Positions 22,201 through 36,075 of a stretch of 64,000 bases of DNA are shown here, piece after piece. Both the position numbers and the translations under genes were made by a program. The stretch comes from Podospora pseudocomata (Eukaryota; Ascomycota; Sordariomycetes; Sordariales; Podosporaceae): NCBI RefSeq assembly GCF_035222375.1, contig NC_085887.1:2889501-2953500 (forward strand). The letters run 5' to 3'. Position 1 is the stretch's first letter, and every line of letters starts with the position of its first letter. The notes below the pieces were generated by a model. That model saw only the letters and a program-made list of their open reading frames with translations. It did not search any database and was not told the origin of the DNA.

Positions 22201-25200
22201 GTGGACAATACCGGGTGGGCAGTCGTGACCAAGGTGAGCTTGGGATGGTTGCAGAGGGTGGTCGTTCTGTGGGTATTCCCGGGTTGTCTCCTCCGGGTGT
22301 TGAGGTAGCCAGCCAGGCAGGTGTAGGCATCAAGAGACTCCCCGAGGGAACCTGTTCTCTTAGGAGCAAAGAGAAGAACTTGGTCACGGATATCAACAAC
22401 TGGTAGCTGTGCTTGGTTTTGCAAAGATCTACTCCATAGTATCAGCACCAAGTCAAACACAAAACTATTGGCATTTACAAACTCACCTAACCACACCACA
22501 GTGGCCAAATCCCGTACACCATCCCCATCCCCCCGATCAAACCCTCCGATTCCCCCCCTCCCCCCAAATCTCCTATTCATCAATCCTCACAAGATCACCA
22601 TGGCACTTGCACAAATCTCCTAGGTTTCTCCCAATGTCGATCAGGGTAGCAGAGCCTACAAAAGCTCATCTCATTATCGCCTCCGGCCCTGCCGGCCACT
22701 CGCCCCCTTCCGGCAGCCACAAAACCCGGGGCAACGAACCACCACAGCAACTACACAACGAAAGAAAGGGGGGTGGGTGGTGGTGTTTGGGCACGATAGC
22801 AAACTAGCTCGCCTAGGCATAGGTGGTAGTATACGCATACACGCCATCCACATGCATGAACCTTTCCCCCCCTCCCATCCAATCCTTTCCCTTCCCTTCC
22901 CTTCTTGCTGCGTCTTGCATGCGCGCGCGCCGGTTGCAACCCTCACAGACCAGCTCAACACCTTAGCAATTATGGATCATGAAGAAGCAAAAAAGGGGAA
23001 GGGGGGGGGGTGTTTGCCTCCCCCGTACATGAAATCTTGAAAATCGTTGAGGTTGGTCTTACATGAGAATCTTAAAAATGTGTAACAAGTAAGCTAGGTT
23101 GGGTGGGTAGGAAAGAAACGTTGGGTAAGGTTGATCCATACTTGATCATAGCATGGAAAAAGAAAAATGCAGTCAGCAACAACAACAGCGTAGCATAAAC
23201 GTCCTTCGAACGAATGTCGAACACATGTAGAATGGAAGTCAGCTGTTAATGCAGGGTGTCCAAATCGACGGTCTCAGCCAGCCCATATTTCCCCACGTCT
23301 TCCATGTTTGAGGATGAGCTCAGCCTTTGTCCGAAGGCATACAGAAAGGAAAGAAATTGCCCGAGTGGTTGGTTGCTGACCCTTCTCTGTACTGTACGAG
23401 GTGCGCGCGGGATGGGGGACGGGGGAACATGCATAGTGATGGTGATGGTGACAGTGGACCGCAGATCTACCTGCTCGTCTGTCTGTCTGCCTTCTCTCTC
23501 TCTGCCTGCCTCAGTGGCCGTGGGCTGTCATGGTGGTGGTGGTGCAGCTTCGAACAGAAAATGCGGGGCAAGCCAATGTCGTCGTCGACTTTTTCCCTTG
23601 TGCTCCCCAAGAGAATGGTGGTGGTGGTGTGGGAATGGGCTTCGGTCCTGCAGTAACCCGCACCCTTCCTTCCTCACCAGCAAGCACCAGTCCTATTCAG
23701 GAATGCCGACTTGCTGTATACCCCCTCCCATCTGCCTGCCTGTAAACTGCGTCAGCCCGAGTGACTGGCTGGTGAGTAACAGAGAGAAAGAAAGGCGTAC
23801 GTCAACAGGTTCCCAATAGCGTTCATCGTCGTCGATGCAGTTACCACCCACCCCTTTCCTCCCCGTTACTACCATCCCGCGCGCAGCAAATGCTCAAGTA
23901 TGGGCTTGTGACACAGTCCGAAAACAGGTTGGGAAGGATTCTGCTCAAGAAACAGAAAGAGAGAGAGTTCAAGTATGGCATTTTGAACACCACCCTGACT
24001 TACCATCTACCAAAGTCAAACCAGCATGAACTGCTGCGTAATGAAGTGTGTCCTTGGGGAAGCTGCTACCTGCTCAAACAGTGAGGTGCTCTTTCTCTCT
24101 CCTACAACCCACTCCCATTCTTCCTCCTCCCATTGGCCGCGGGCGGAACCAACTCCCCTCTCTTCACAGGACAAGTCCAAGATCAAGTTTTGGCAGGTGG
24201 TAGAAAATGGCAACATCACCCAACCGATTGCCGGTTTTTTTCTTACCTACCCGACATATACACCATCAACCAACCAAGCCGAACCCCCCCAAAACATCAT
24301 CCCCATAGTAATCCCTCAAGTCCCTACATAAATCCAAGGCAAGAAGATGCCTTCATGCAGTTTGATAGCTAAGCGCAGCCGACCGGACACTAGAGATACA
24401 ACCTAACCCCCCCCACCATGGCAACCCTCCCGGCCAAGAACATCGAGTACCTTACAGTAGGTAATATATGTAGTATATAGTATGAGCGTCTGTTATCATT
24501 GCCTGCCGCGAGCATCACTTTTCATATTTTTTGCGCACCGCCAAGATGGCCGAAAAGTACTGGTAAGCTAGGTTGGTGGCAGCGATGGTCTATCATGTGA
24601 GACCAACATTCTTCCTTCACCCCCCATCTTGGAGTTGTCGTCGTCGTCTTCTGCGGGGGGGCTCGTATACTACTAGCGTGATCCAGTTCAAAGTGAGAGC
24701 ATCATGATATCGGACCCCTCCAAAAAAAAAATGTTCGTTATCAGTAGCATAATCTTCATGAAGCCAACCCGAAACACCAGTCTCCGTCTGACCAGTGTAA
24801 CACAAAGCTCCGCTCCGCTCCGCTCGTTCGTCCTTATCCGAGAGGAAATGGTCCTTCGTTCCGAACGGCGCGCTTTTTGCGTGATAACAGTTTCCGACAA
24901 AAGAGATATGATATCTGAGATGTTGATAGATAACGGCTTATCCCACCTCCACCACCCACCACCACCACCGCCTTGTTCCCCGCGCTTGCACTGTGCGACC
25001 TGCATCACATTTCACATCAAGCTAGAAAATATTGTTTCGCCACAAACGCAAGGCACAGCCGTCTCTCTTCTTCAACCAAAGGTGGAGGTTGATGCCCATG
25101 TTTGCATATTCAGCGTCTCCCTCACGTTGCAAATCATGCGACCTGCTTGCCATGTGCTCGCCAGTAAGGAATCATCCACGCTAACACCAAGTCGAGTCTA

Positions 25201-25414
25201 GTGGACGGTTTGGAACTTCTATCCAAACCCATTCATCATCAACCGTTGGTACCGTTGCTGGAAACTCGCTAGCGTGGGCCCGGTCAAGTGGATGTTGGGA
25301 ATGGAGACAGCTTGTGATCCTTCGCGCCTTGCGCTCAGCCTTTTGGCGGAGTATGTGATGGAATTCTCGGTGAAATATCAAGAGTCCTCAATGGTGGTGA
25401 CCGCAAGATATCTC

Positions 25415-25433
25415 AAAAAAAAAAAAAAAAAAA
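25415..25433 (+). repeat. poly-A tract (A19)
   Basis: It is an uninterrupted run of about 19 A in otherwise mixed intergenic sequence, followed by GAGAG. No retroelement sequence is recognisable upstream. Confidence 0.85.
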
Positions 25434-28400
25434 GAGAGAATGAAGCTAGCCTGGCTCCCAAACTGGTGCCAGAGTGGCGGGAGACCTCCCATTCAGCCCA
25501 TCCACCCATCACATATTCCTGGGCATGCAAAGCTGATTACGAAGGGTTTTGCTAGTGTTGGAGCATCATTGTCCTTTTGGTGGGTGTCCGTGTCCTCGTG
25601 GCCCTTTGTACAGTAGCGTCTTCCTCTCGCCTGCCGCCAGACCTTAATAGGGAACTGTGAATACAAACAAGGAGGGGCGTGGTGTTTTGGCCCAGTTACC
25701 TGGTGTAGCTGGCGTGGTGTTGATCATCATCAGGGGGGCCAGGTGAGAGGCTGGTGGTGAGCAAAAGAGGAAGAAAGCGGGGTTATCTGGATCGTCATGT
25801 TAGCGACAGTTGTGGCGCGGTTTCGATGCAACGGTTCACTGTCATGCCGTGTGGTTGTTTGCTGCTCTAGTGTGAGCCTCTTGAGAATGGTGAAATTGTA
25901 TCGTCAACAGACGAGAAGATGGTGATATTGCCCAGCTGCTGCTTCGTCCTCCGGAGCTTCAAACGGCTAGTTTGGTGATACTTTTGATGGCCGGTTGCTA
26001 CCCCGCGGTTTGGCAGTGATGGCTTCGGTTTCATCCCGAGCAAGAGGTCCCCACCCGGACCGGACCTTTCGGTGGACACACGGAGGACGGCAGCGATGCA
26101 GGCACAGGGACAAGGTAAGTTCAAATTTGGCGCGTGAGCACTCGGTGTTGTGTCGTTCCGCTTGTTGCTCGTTTGCTCTTTGCATCAGTTCAGTTCCTGG
26201 AACTTTCGTCTGGCGTGCCTGGGATCGTGGAGATGACAATTGTCAGCATGATGTCCTTTGATGTTCCAGAGGATTGGACGCTACTGGCTGTGGCTGGACG
26301 GGTCATGTTGTCCCAACCAGATGGCACCATAGATCACCGAAAGTGGTTTGTCTTTCACCACACGTCGTCCTCTCGGAGGCTTTTAGTTCCCGTGCCCAGT
26401 GCCATGGAAGCATCATCAAGCCCACCCCTTCGGTCCTCACCGACGATGACGGACAGTTGGTGAATGCTTCACCGATGGCTCACCTTGCCTGCCGGACCAG
26501 CTCGAATGGTTGCATTATTCGTTTCTTTTTTCCCAATTATAACTAGTGCCTCTCGAGTTCGGCTTGGAGAACTTGGCTTTGGTTCTAGTGAGAGCCAAGA
26601 GCGAGCAGACCAGCGCAAGAATGACAGAAAATGAGGCCTTTCCGCATTCTGTTCGACCTGCATCTGCTAAATTGCGGGGAAGACCCACAAGGCAGCAAGA
26701 GACCGGGGTTGATTTGTTGCTTTAGGTGGAGACATCACTGACAAAACTCCACCTAAAATGCGGAGGGGCAGGGCTGTTGGAAGGCAGCACTCGAAAGCTG
26801 AGATGTCACGGGAGTGTCGACAAGAAGGCTTGGAACGTTGTCGTTGTGATGCTTGGCAGCAAGGCTATTGAACTTGGACAAAAGAAGAAAAAAGGGAACA
26901 ACGGCATAAGATCAGGGGTAAGCATTCGCTGTTCAACGTCGTCAAAACGTCGGGTTTGTGTGTTCTTGAGCCTCATCGAGAATGGGCTACCACGCTGCCA
27001 TTTTGTGACCTCCACTGTGCGTTCAACACCCAAGAGAGAGTCCCTCTGGCGGGCGATTGCCTCGTAAGCACTTGCGGAGTATAGTAACACTCCGACGGCA
27101 GTGGATCAACACATCTCGTTTATGAAGGATCTCGGCTGTTGGAAGTTGTTTTCTCGCTAGAGTGTCGCAATTATCGATCTCCTTTTGCCCTCTTTGCCAG
27201 CCTGTTCGTGACGAGGAAAATGGGAAATTTTGAGACCCTGTCGTCATTCCTTCCAACCTTCAACTTAGCGCAATGCCCCCGGTCAAGATAGCGCGGGCTC
27301 TGCCGCTCTTGCGCCCCGCCCAGCAACAATCCATCCAATCAAGAACGTTCAGTGATTTCCAACCTCAGCTTGCACCAACCAGATCGGCGAAGACGCTTGC
27401 CAGCTCTGAACTCTCACCACCGGGCGTGCAGAGATGGAAAGGGATGCAACGCTATCTAACCTCCATGCCAGGGGCCAAAACCCAAATCTCGAGATGCACG
27501 GTCTAGGCTGGCTACCTTACCTTGCCGCCATCCGGAAACTTCTGAATAGGCAAGAGGCAGGGGCAAATGGTGAATTGAACACAGCTCTCTGTACGACGCC
27601 GTTTGGCGGCAATTCAGGGGGGGAGGGGGGTGGGCAAGCAACACTGGCATATAATGCCACCAAGTGAAGCATTTGGATATGCACCTCGATTAATCAGGCA
27701 AAACGCACGGCTACTCTATCTTGTTTATTGCGTCCTGAGGTCCCTACATGTTTGAACGGGCATGAGGAAGAGACAAAGATATCCAAACACGAATGGATTG
27801 GATACACAGAGACGAAAAGGAGACAGGGCAGGCCAGGTCATTCTCGTGGCAGTCGTGTTTGTTTGTCGTTGATATTGAAGAAAATTCTTCTTCCATCTGA
27901 AGGTTTTACGGCCTTCTCATCAACAGCTAGCCAGCCTGCCAACCCAGGCCAGCGCTTCTGTCATAACCTGGGTGGCCACGGTGTGTTGTTTCATGGAATG
28001 CTAGTGGTCAATCTCTATCAAGGCCACTCGTGAAGTTGCGGCGGGTTGCAGATGCCCGGGCTGGCCTGCATATTGTCTTGCAGGCGGTTTTGATGACCCT
28101 CCAGGGGATGAATGAAGTGAGGTCTCTTGTTTGGTCTGACTGAATTTGCTGACAAGAAACACCAGCCAATAAGATCCCAAATTGCGGGTAGAAAGGGCAT
28201 AACGAAGGAATGTCCAAAATTGAACACCAAAAAGATTTTTTTTTTCTTCCCTGCTATTACACTAATCCGGGGCAATATCTTGAGTTTCAGCGGGCTGAGT
28301 GATGAACAAGCCGATGATACTGTGAACTAGACAAACAAAAGAGAAAACATACCATATCCCAGCTCTCTATTTCCACGCCCTCTGGTCTAAAACCGAAAAT

Positions 28401-31400
28401 TTTTTCCAAACTCGGACCGGGCGAGTCGCCAACCGGGCTCAGGGGTTCCAGGTTCGCCAGGCCGAAAGAGTGGACGTTTAACACACACCCTTCTGCTTGC
28501 TAGCATGATGAGAAAGCCACAACCACGATTTCCATTTTCACGAGTAACACGGTACCGGTATCTGAAGATCAGGGACAGGTCGGCGATGTCAGTGCGCGGG
28601 CTGTTTCTGTTGAAGCTTGCCCACGATTGTCAACCCGTGGCTTTTACTGGATAGGCCCACGCCTGGTGGCATTGTTTTTTGTTCTTCTTAAACGCTGCCC
28701 GTCACTCACAGGGCGACAACGACAACTCTACGCCGCACAACGGCGTCGTGGAAAAAAAAACTTTTCGAGGAGGCTTGAAGGCTTCCGGCCTTACCATCTG
28801 AAAAGTTTGAAAGCTGATACCTCTAATGGAATCCTCTGCCTAGCAACCGAGAGGCTGCCGTACGGAGGCATTGTCTCTATTTGGGCACATTTTCTTACTC
28901 TTTGTGTGCTCTGTACCAGGGCATTGTCAACAACCCTGTCAGATTTGTGTGTCCCGAGGATTCGGAACAACGTTGGCTTCGAGCCCAACGAACACCTATC
29001 AGCTTATTTGTTCTCCATGAAATGCTGTCTGATGAGCACCTCATTTTGTGAGAGAGTCTTGGGGTAAAATATGATGGATCAGAAATGTTTCATAAGCAGA
29101 ACCCGCCAACTCGGGATCCTCACAGTCTCAGGTCAGCACTTGTTGGTGATTTGCCCGGGTTCCTTTCTGTGAGACATGATTGGTCCTGACACCGAAGTTG
29201 ATCCGGTTGACATTGACCGAAATCTTGGATATTCCGAACAGGGCGACTGACCTGCCCTCCACCATCAAAAGAGTACACTAGTCTTTCACAGCCACCTACC
29301 GTTCGTAATAGCGACGTCGTCGTCAACGAGGCCCCCGCACCGGTGTTAGTACAGAGACATCGAGACCACGCCAGCAAGAAAAACGCTCAGCGATCACAAT
29401 CACCACCAAGGATTTTCTTCCAGCAGGAGCTTGTGACCCGTGAGTTGTCGAAATGACAAACCACCGATCAAAGTTGGCGATGGCCCAGCAGTGGTGAGTT
29501 GTGTACACCCCTGACCCATGCCGCTCCCAGTCTCGATCTGGAAAGAGTCGATGATGGCTATCGCCAGGTTGGGTTTAGTGAGCTTTAGCAAAAGCGGCCG
29601 TGGCGTTCGGCGACTGCCCGAATCTGCGGGGGGTGAACATGCGATCGACATCAGCCTCGTTGGCCGTGATTTGACCATGATGCTTGGTATCGTGCAGAGA
29701 GCACGACACTACTGCAAAGAAAGAGGAAGAAAAACAAACTTCCTGTTCCAAATTTTTTGGTCCGGTCGTGCCTTTGGTGTTCTTGTTGGGGGTTGGGGAC
29801 GGCACAAGTATCAAATGTCTGCATCAGCCCATCCAACCCAGTCACCCACCTATGCGGCAATTGTGGTGTGTTCAAATCGAGACTATTCTCCGCGTCGGTG
29901 GCTGCCATATGTATGTAGGCGCTTTCAGCTGGTTGGGAGCGCTGGGCAAATGCCGGTTCCTCAGGCAGGATTTGCTGGCTGGCAAATGTCTCAGATCAAG
30001 ACGGAGGAGGGCAACGATACAAGATAGCCGGACCTGGTGATGACTGCTTCTGTTGGACTTCACCCGCTCGACGCCGCAGCCACCGACAATGCATGACAAG
30101 CCGGCTGTTCGGTGCTGAACCCAGCCCATCAGATCATCATGGCCCAAAGAAGGAAAGAAGAAAAAACATGCTCATTGCTGGCTGCGAGAGAGAGAGCGAG
30201 CTGCGATAGCTACAAGTTCGTCATCGGTGTGCCCCTTCTCCTATAGCTGTGAGTGATCGTCAAAGCATACAGGTGTAAGTAGAATCCTACCTGCACACCC
30301 CCCTTCTACTTCTTTTGTTGAGCATGAAAGTTGTGGGTGTCTCGATGTGAAATCAACACCATCTTGAGTCAAACTGCAGCTGCGGTCCTTCCCCAGCTAC
30401 ACCGTATGACTTTGAGTTTATGTGGTGTTGCGTGTCGGTTGGATGTTGTGGTGCAGCCATTTTGATATTAGGTATCCTCCGATTGAGGCCGGGTCCGATA
30501 TCGCCAGCGGAAGAAATGAAAGATGATGCCCTTGATCGGAAGAATACCTTCATTCACGGCCATGAAGATATCCGAACAGCGACTCCGGCCGCGGCATCAA
30601 GAGAAAGGTGATTCGACATGGTGTGGATGGCAATATCCGTGATTGCAACAGTAGTCGATCAGAGGGTCGTCGGTGATATGAAATTCAAGACGAGTAAGGA
30701 GCAAAAGCCGATTGAAACCCATCCCATCAGATTCCCATCAGGGTCATGGGCGGTGGACGAATCGCCAGGCTTGCCGCTAGCAGGAACCCTATCTTTCTTC
30801 TTTTCTGTCCCCGCTGACAAAACAAACACCATCCCACGCTCGTCATCAGGGCCCTTCTCTTTTCTCGCAGTGACTCCCTTCCATGATCTTCAATTTCGGG
30901 ACCAGAGATTCCCAAGTTGCATGCAATGTGGGGATCAGTGATTCCAACACTGGGTTGCATCGTTAACAGCTTCTGAGGTTAGCTTCGCCCTGGAAGGGAG
31001 ATAACCCCCCAGGAATTCCAAAAACCCCAATCTTCAACGGCAACGAACGACGAGTGGATTTCCATCTCTGGCTAGCCGGCCGCTTTTGTTGCCGAGAAAC
31101 TCGTGGCAGACACCCTAACCCACAAGCACCAAACTCTTTTTGTGAGCTCGATATCCACAGGGTCAGACTGCCGGCACTGTGACCTCCAAATTTTGTCCTC
31201 CCCCCTATGCCCAATTTTGCAAAAGTCGTCCCACATGGCACCACGAAGCGCTGTGGCCTCACTGATCGAACGAGGTTAGCTGGAACCCGACGAAAAATAG
31301 TCCACAGTCTCCTTGGGAACTTGCGGAGCCGGCATCAAAACCAGAGGCACAGACGGATACGGAGCACAAGGGGGAGGTATTCAAAAACAGAACTCCACCA

Positions 31401-31990
31401 TATACTCGGTAGTAAAAACGTGGAGAAACAGCGACAGTCGAATGGCAGAGAGACGGATAGATACCGTGGGCCGTGGACCGTGCAAATCTCCCGTGCCCGC
31501 CGCCGACGACGGGCGGAGCAATGCGGACGAACCATTGCGGCCACGGGGGGGACTCAAAAAATGACGAGATAATCCAGGGTTCCGCTGCGATGTTCACAAT
31601 CTTCAAAACCTCAAACTTCAACTTCCACTCCTCCCACCTAAACCCCACTCTGTCCAAACTTCAAGATGGGGGCACCATCCAAAACCAATCAATGCAACAC
31701 ACCTTTTTTCTTGCTTTCCCGTCCCAGTCTTTCATTCCTTCCTTCCACAAGACCGAATTCACCAGTCATGTGCGTGCCTTCCTCACACACATCACTTGGT
31801 CTTTCCCAGCAACTGCGAAGCTTGCTTGGGAGGAGGGGGTCCTTCCAATAAACCCCCATTCTATCATTTTTTGCTGCAGGCACAAACCACCACGACACCT
31901 AGGAGTGGATTTTTATGCACGCTCTCTCTTTCTACCCTACCTTGGTGTCCGTACCAACCTCTCCTTCCCGCCCGTCCGTCCCTACAAATT

Positions 31991-32016
31991 GCTGGCTGGC
32001 TGGCTGGCTGGCTGGC
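31991..32016 (+). repeat. (GCTG)n microsatellite
   Basis: About six tandem GCTG units lie in the intergenic interval upstream of the ECL1-family gene. Confidence 0.9.
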
Positions 32017-35000
32017 TCTGCCTCACCTGCAATGCACACTGCACACTGCACTGCACATCGTTTCCTTCCTTCCTGTTCGTTCGAGATAATTTGCCCCCCC
32101 ACTCAACTAAATAATGTGGCCTGTGTGGTCAGTCTGCTGCAGGTTCAATCGAAAAGGGAATAGGAAGAGAGGTTAGGCGATGATACGGTACATGTTGTGG
32201 TAGGTACGAATGAGGGGGGAATGGAGAGAGGGGTAAGAAAACCAGTTTGAAGTAAACATGCTATTTTTTCTCACGCCCTCGCAAATGTGCTGTGAGAATG
32301 CCATGTCGAGCTGGCGCTGGCAGTTGGGCAACTGCTTGCAGTAGTGAATTATTTTACTTGAAGATCCCAACTCCACTACGGGATATGCCTACATTAGTGG
32401 ACAAGAAAAATATCAAGCCTTCAAGGTAGGTACTGTAAGAAAAACAGGATTTTGTCAAGATCGCAGATCATGAGATCTACCACAACCACCACCCCCATGA
32501 TCGACCCTGAGATTTTGTTGTTAACCCTCAGGGTCCTCACTCACACGGCTGCCGCGTACCGTTGTTGAGAAGTGAGGTGTTCATGCATCAAGCCCAATGA
32601 GGGTGGTGAGCCAGGGGATGAATGGGCGATAAACACGCCATCTTGTATGAGGATGTCAAGTTGCCTAAAATGTTTGACGACCTACGACAGGGTGGGATCT
32701 ACCTGTTTGAGAGACGAGATCTGTTCTCATTATCACGAAAGTAGGAAGAAATGATCATCTCCCTGGATGTTTGAGAAATGGCAACATGAATGAGGGGGGT
32801 GTGGATGGTGTACGTATTTGACACACGTATACTCTGTGGGCGGAGTTTCCATTTCTTTGTCAAGTTTTCGGTAGTGAATTGGAGACTTTTAGACAAGGCC
32901 AGGTCACAAGGCGACTAACACGAAGGACAATCCCCCTCTCAGCCCAAGCCAAGACGGTCTTCTTTTCGTAAAACCCAAGGTTGCTGTGATCATGAGCGTC
33001 TTTGTCAAAGAAAACTATGGTGCGCTCGTGATACCTGACTAGTTTAGGTAGACTAGAAGAAAATTTTTGACAATGGGCTGGCTGGGAAGGCAAAATGCAA
33101 GACATTAGTTTGGTTCAGGCTTCTTCTGTATGATGATGACTATAGTGTCGTGTAGTCTGATATTCCAACCTCGCGCCTTACTATGGACTAGCACAAGGAA
33201 AGTTTGCCGCCTGAAGCATGGTTGGACTGGCGACAGCCGTCGTGTTCAATCTCTCTCCCATTCATCGACATTGTTGGTTTGCAGAAGAGAGAGGGTGTGT
33301 TGTCTGGTTTCAATCCATGAGGGTGCGTGCCCAACCGGCCAATGAAGGGGACCGGGGAGTTGTTTCTAGTCTGCCTCTCGAAAATGCAAGGACGGACGAC
33401 GGACTGCAGACAAGGCGACAAAAAGCTGCAGGTGGTGGTTGATTTTGGGATGGGATGGGATGGAAATTTGTTTGAGGGGCATATGAGCAAACGGGGGGCA
33501 AAAGATGGGACAAAACGAAGCGTCGCACTGCAGATGCAGGCCGGTTCAAAGAAGAGTGGTTCGTGATTCCCACACTCCGCGCAAGCTATAATAGCAGCCC
33601 TTTTACGTCTACATGTCCTGTCGCTCACTTTACACGACGACAATTGATACAGGATACAGCTGGGGGTTAATAAATGAGAAGTCGTTTTTCGGCGCGCAGC
33701 TGGGTGGGATGTTTGACGAAATCTGATCTGTATGTTTTCTTGTGCCATGGCCCTGCCTATCTGTGCCTTGCGAACCGCGAACCACACCCCATCTCCGTGA
33801 CTGATATGCTGCTGCACTGCGACGATGGACATAAATTGAGGGACGGCGAGACGACACCATAGACCCCCACGTTTGTCTCTGGGTTGCGGTTCCGTATCTC
33901 GAGTCCTTCTGGCTCACAAGCCCGCGCTTGGTTTTATCTTTCTTTCTTGCGTTGCCCGGCCGCTCCAGATGATTGAGAATGCGGTAATGCCGCGGCAATC
34001 CGCAAAGTTGCGAAGAGACGAGACACAGGTGCAAAAATAGGATTTGGGGGTCTTTCAGACGATGGCGCAGAGGTACAAAGTACGTATCTAGGTCCAGCTC
34101 GCTTCCACTGGCATGAAAGCAGCAATGGTTCGAGACCGACAAGCGTGGAAAAAAAAAGAAGCCTAGAACAGAATATGGAAAAATGGAATGAAGTGAAAAG
34201 TTTTTTTTGATAGTCATTCGAGTAACCACACCGGCGACGCCCAAACACTCAGGCGCTCGGTTTCACCGTGTGGGTTTTGGGCCCCAGTCCACGATGAGAG
34301 AGGCCATCATTGGACGGTGTTGAAGAAAAGCAACTGGCGCTCCCGTTCTATGGCTAGCGGGTGAAAAAAGAGGCGAGGAACGCAGACACCAAAACGCCTG
34401 ATCTGCCCTCCGCAAGAAGCCGCTGCAAGGCCTGAGGCCGCACCCCCCTCCTCTAACTGGACGCTTGAGAGGGAAGTGGTGCGCGGGAGGACGACACCAG
34501 CAGCAGCAGTAGCAGCAGACGATCCAATCCAATAGCCACCTGCTCGTGGCCCGAACTGTGAATTTCTTGCGCTTCTTTTTCCCAACGGGCAGTAGAAAGT
34601 CGGATGGCACTGGTGACAGTGAGATGGCACCACAAGACGAGAATCTAACGAGGCACATCCCGAAGGTCAGAAGACACTGAATGTGTGTCCCTTGATGTCC
34701 CTTGACGGTGACGACCCCCCACCTGTACAAGAATGGTTTTGCCTTGGCGCCATAGCATAAACATCTTGCACCTTAAAACAACTGAAGCAAGAAAGCAGAC
34801 AGAGATATCCATGAGACAGGCCTTGCGATGCTCACCGATGAGTGCTGATGAGCTGTGGATGGCGGGCAATTGCGTGCACTGCTGATGACACACCCCCTCC
34901 CCGATGAGCTCAAGGCCAGGCTGGATGGCGCTAAAGCAGCCAGCGCCCCGCTCATCAGTTCACACCCAATTGACCAGGGTGGTGCCACGACAAAAAAGAT

Positions 35001-35100
35001 GGCCGATATTCTCACCCCCGACTGAAAAGATTTTCTTTCCCACCCCCCTGACCCAAACCCCTGCCATAGCGCTATTGCAAACTTGGCCTAGCGCCGAGTG

Positions 35101-35664
35101 AAGGCCCTTGCCCAGCACACGCCCAGCACACCCACGAGGTTTCGAGCCAGAAGTGGTACGTTCTCTCGGCGTACTGTGCCGGGATCCAAGTGCTGCGACC
35201 TTCTGCGAATTTCTGCTCGGGAGGTACTTTGGCGGCCTACCCCGGCAGCGTACCAGCTACCGCGTCGCTGTCTGAGTCCTCTCGTGGGTCCTTTGTGGTC
35301 ATGGGCAGGTGCCTCGTCCCACACCCCTCACACCTCCAAGCCCAGGGCAGGCCAGGTGCCAGGAATACATATTCCAGGCGTCTCCCAGTTCAACTTCGCT
35401 CCTCCTGCCCTTGGCACCAGCACATCTTGATCTTCATCGTTTGATCTTTTCCACACTCTCCTTCTCCACCACTTTGCTCCCAGTTCTGTGAGTCAACGAG
35501 CATTCGTCTTCTTATAGACTCGACCACCCTCTCTCTTCAACAGCAACAAAAAGATCAACCAACAAAGAAGACCAAGCAACCACAGCCATCTCGAGCTACT
35601 GCTACATAGCAACATCAACAACTAAACAACACCAGCCAACCTTTCAGATCAACAATCAGTCAAC
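35101..35664 (+). promoter_or_regulatory. promoter and CA-rich leader of the ECL1-family gene
   Basis: From about 35430 to the start codon the plus strand becomes C/A/T-rich, with almost no G and strings such as CAACAAAAAGATCAACCAAC. This is the look of a long unstructured 5' leader of a strongly expressed or translationally controlled fungal gene. The context at the start is GTCAACATGTCC, a favourable initiation site. Confidence 0.5.
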
Positions 35665-36075
35665 ATGTCCTTCGATTGGGATCACCAGTTCTGCCTGGGC
35701 TGCGACAAGCAAACCGACGGCACCACCTACTGCTCTGAAGCCTGCCGTCTTGGGGACTACGAGAAGACTGCTTCCTCTTCATCACCAAGCTCTGGGGCGA
35801 GCTCACCAACCCTGAACGAGTGGACCTTCAACAAGCCAACCTCCAGCAGCTCCAAGTTCTACCTCTCCCCCGCCTTCGACTTCAGCACACCACAAACATC
35901 CCGCTCCAACTCTGTCCTCTCCCCATCCGCCTCGCAAACCAGCCTCTGCTCCATGCGCAGCACATCCTCTGCCGGGCTCGACGCCGCTCAACTGTCAGAC
36001 AAGGCCGCCCGCGAACTCAGGGCCTACGCTCGTTCGTTCGAATCTGTCCGCACTCAACGTAGACGATCGTACTAG
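35665..36075 (+). CDS. ECL1-family zinc-binding protein (stress/lifespan regulator)
   Basis: A single exon of 136 residues. The N-terminus MSFDWDHQFCLGCDKQTDGT followed by YCSEACRLGDYEK carries a CxxC...CxxxC set (Cys10, 13, 23, 27), the zinc-binding signature of the ECL1/2/3 family. The rest is Ser/Thr-rich and disordered, ending in a basic helix (SDKAARELRAYARSFESVR, then RRRSY). In fission yeast, overexpressed Ecl1-type proteins extend chronological lifespan; members respond to nutrient and zinc or sulfur limitation. The exact function in filamentous fungi is not known to me. The family assignment rests on the Cys motif and length. It stands alone, with about 16 kb upstream and 10 kb downstream lacking other recognisable genes. 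Confidence 0.87.
   Translation: MSFDWDHQFCLGCDKQTDGTTYCSEACRLGDYEKTASSSSPSSGASSPTLNEWTFNKPTSSSSKFYLSPAFDFSTPQTSRSNSVLSPSASQTSLCSMRSTSSAGLDAAQLSDKAARELRAYARSFESVRTQRRRSY

Larger units (their letters stand above)
19261..35100. other. gene-poor interval, left part (about 15.8 kb)
   Basis: I see no credible gene in this stretch. Reading frames are short, overlap each other on both strands and have atypical composition; no splice-joined conserved motif, tRNA or rRNA could be recognised. The sequence is not visibly AT-rich or repetitive, unlike RIP-mutated transposon remains. It holds homopolymer and microsatellite tracts: an A19 run at 25415-25433, a T run near 28235, CTCCG repeats near 24809-24826, CCA/GGT runs near 23531 and 24955, and a TGGC array at 31991-32016. 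The part around 19480-19960 is pyrimidine-rich on the plus strand and could be an old LTR-like remnant, which I cannot confirm. Confidence 0.5.

Noticed and set aside
27273-27506. Frame starting MPPVKIARALPLLRP, resembling a mitochondrial presequence
   Set aside because: It ends after 77 codons and no downstream exon with recognisable sequence could be joined.
28370-28480. tRNA-like T-arm motif (GGTTCCAGGTTCGCC)
   Set aside because: No matching acceptor, D or anticodon stems. Other GTTCAAATC-like strings in the window (for example near 29876 and 43225) fail the same test, so no tRNA is called.
31473-32114. 213-codon plus-strand frame
   Set aside because: Runs through a GGCT microsatellite and T-rich tracts; the translation is not protein-like.
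33188-34244. Two overlapping minus-strand frames of 214 and 204 codons
   Set aside because: They overlap each other in different frames, have irregular composition and no motif; other frames in the same DNA look equally open.
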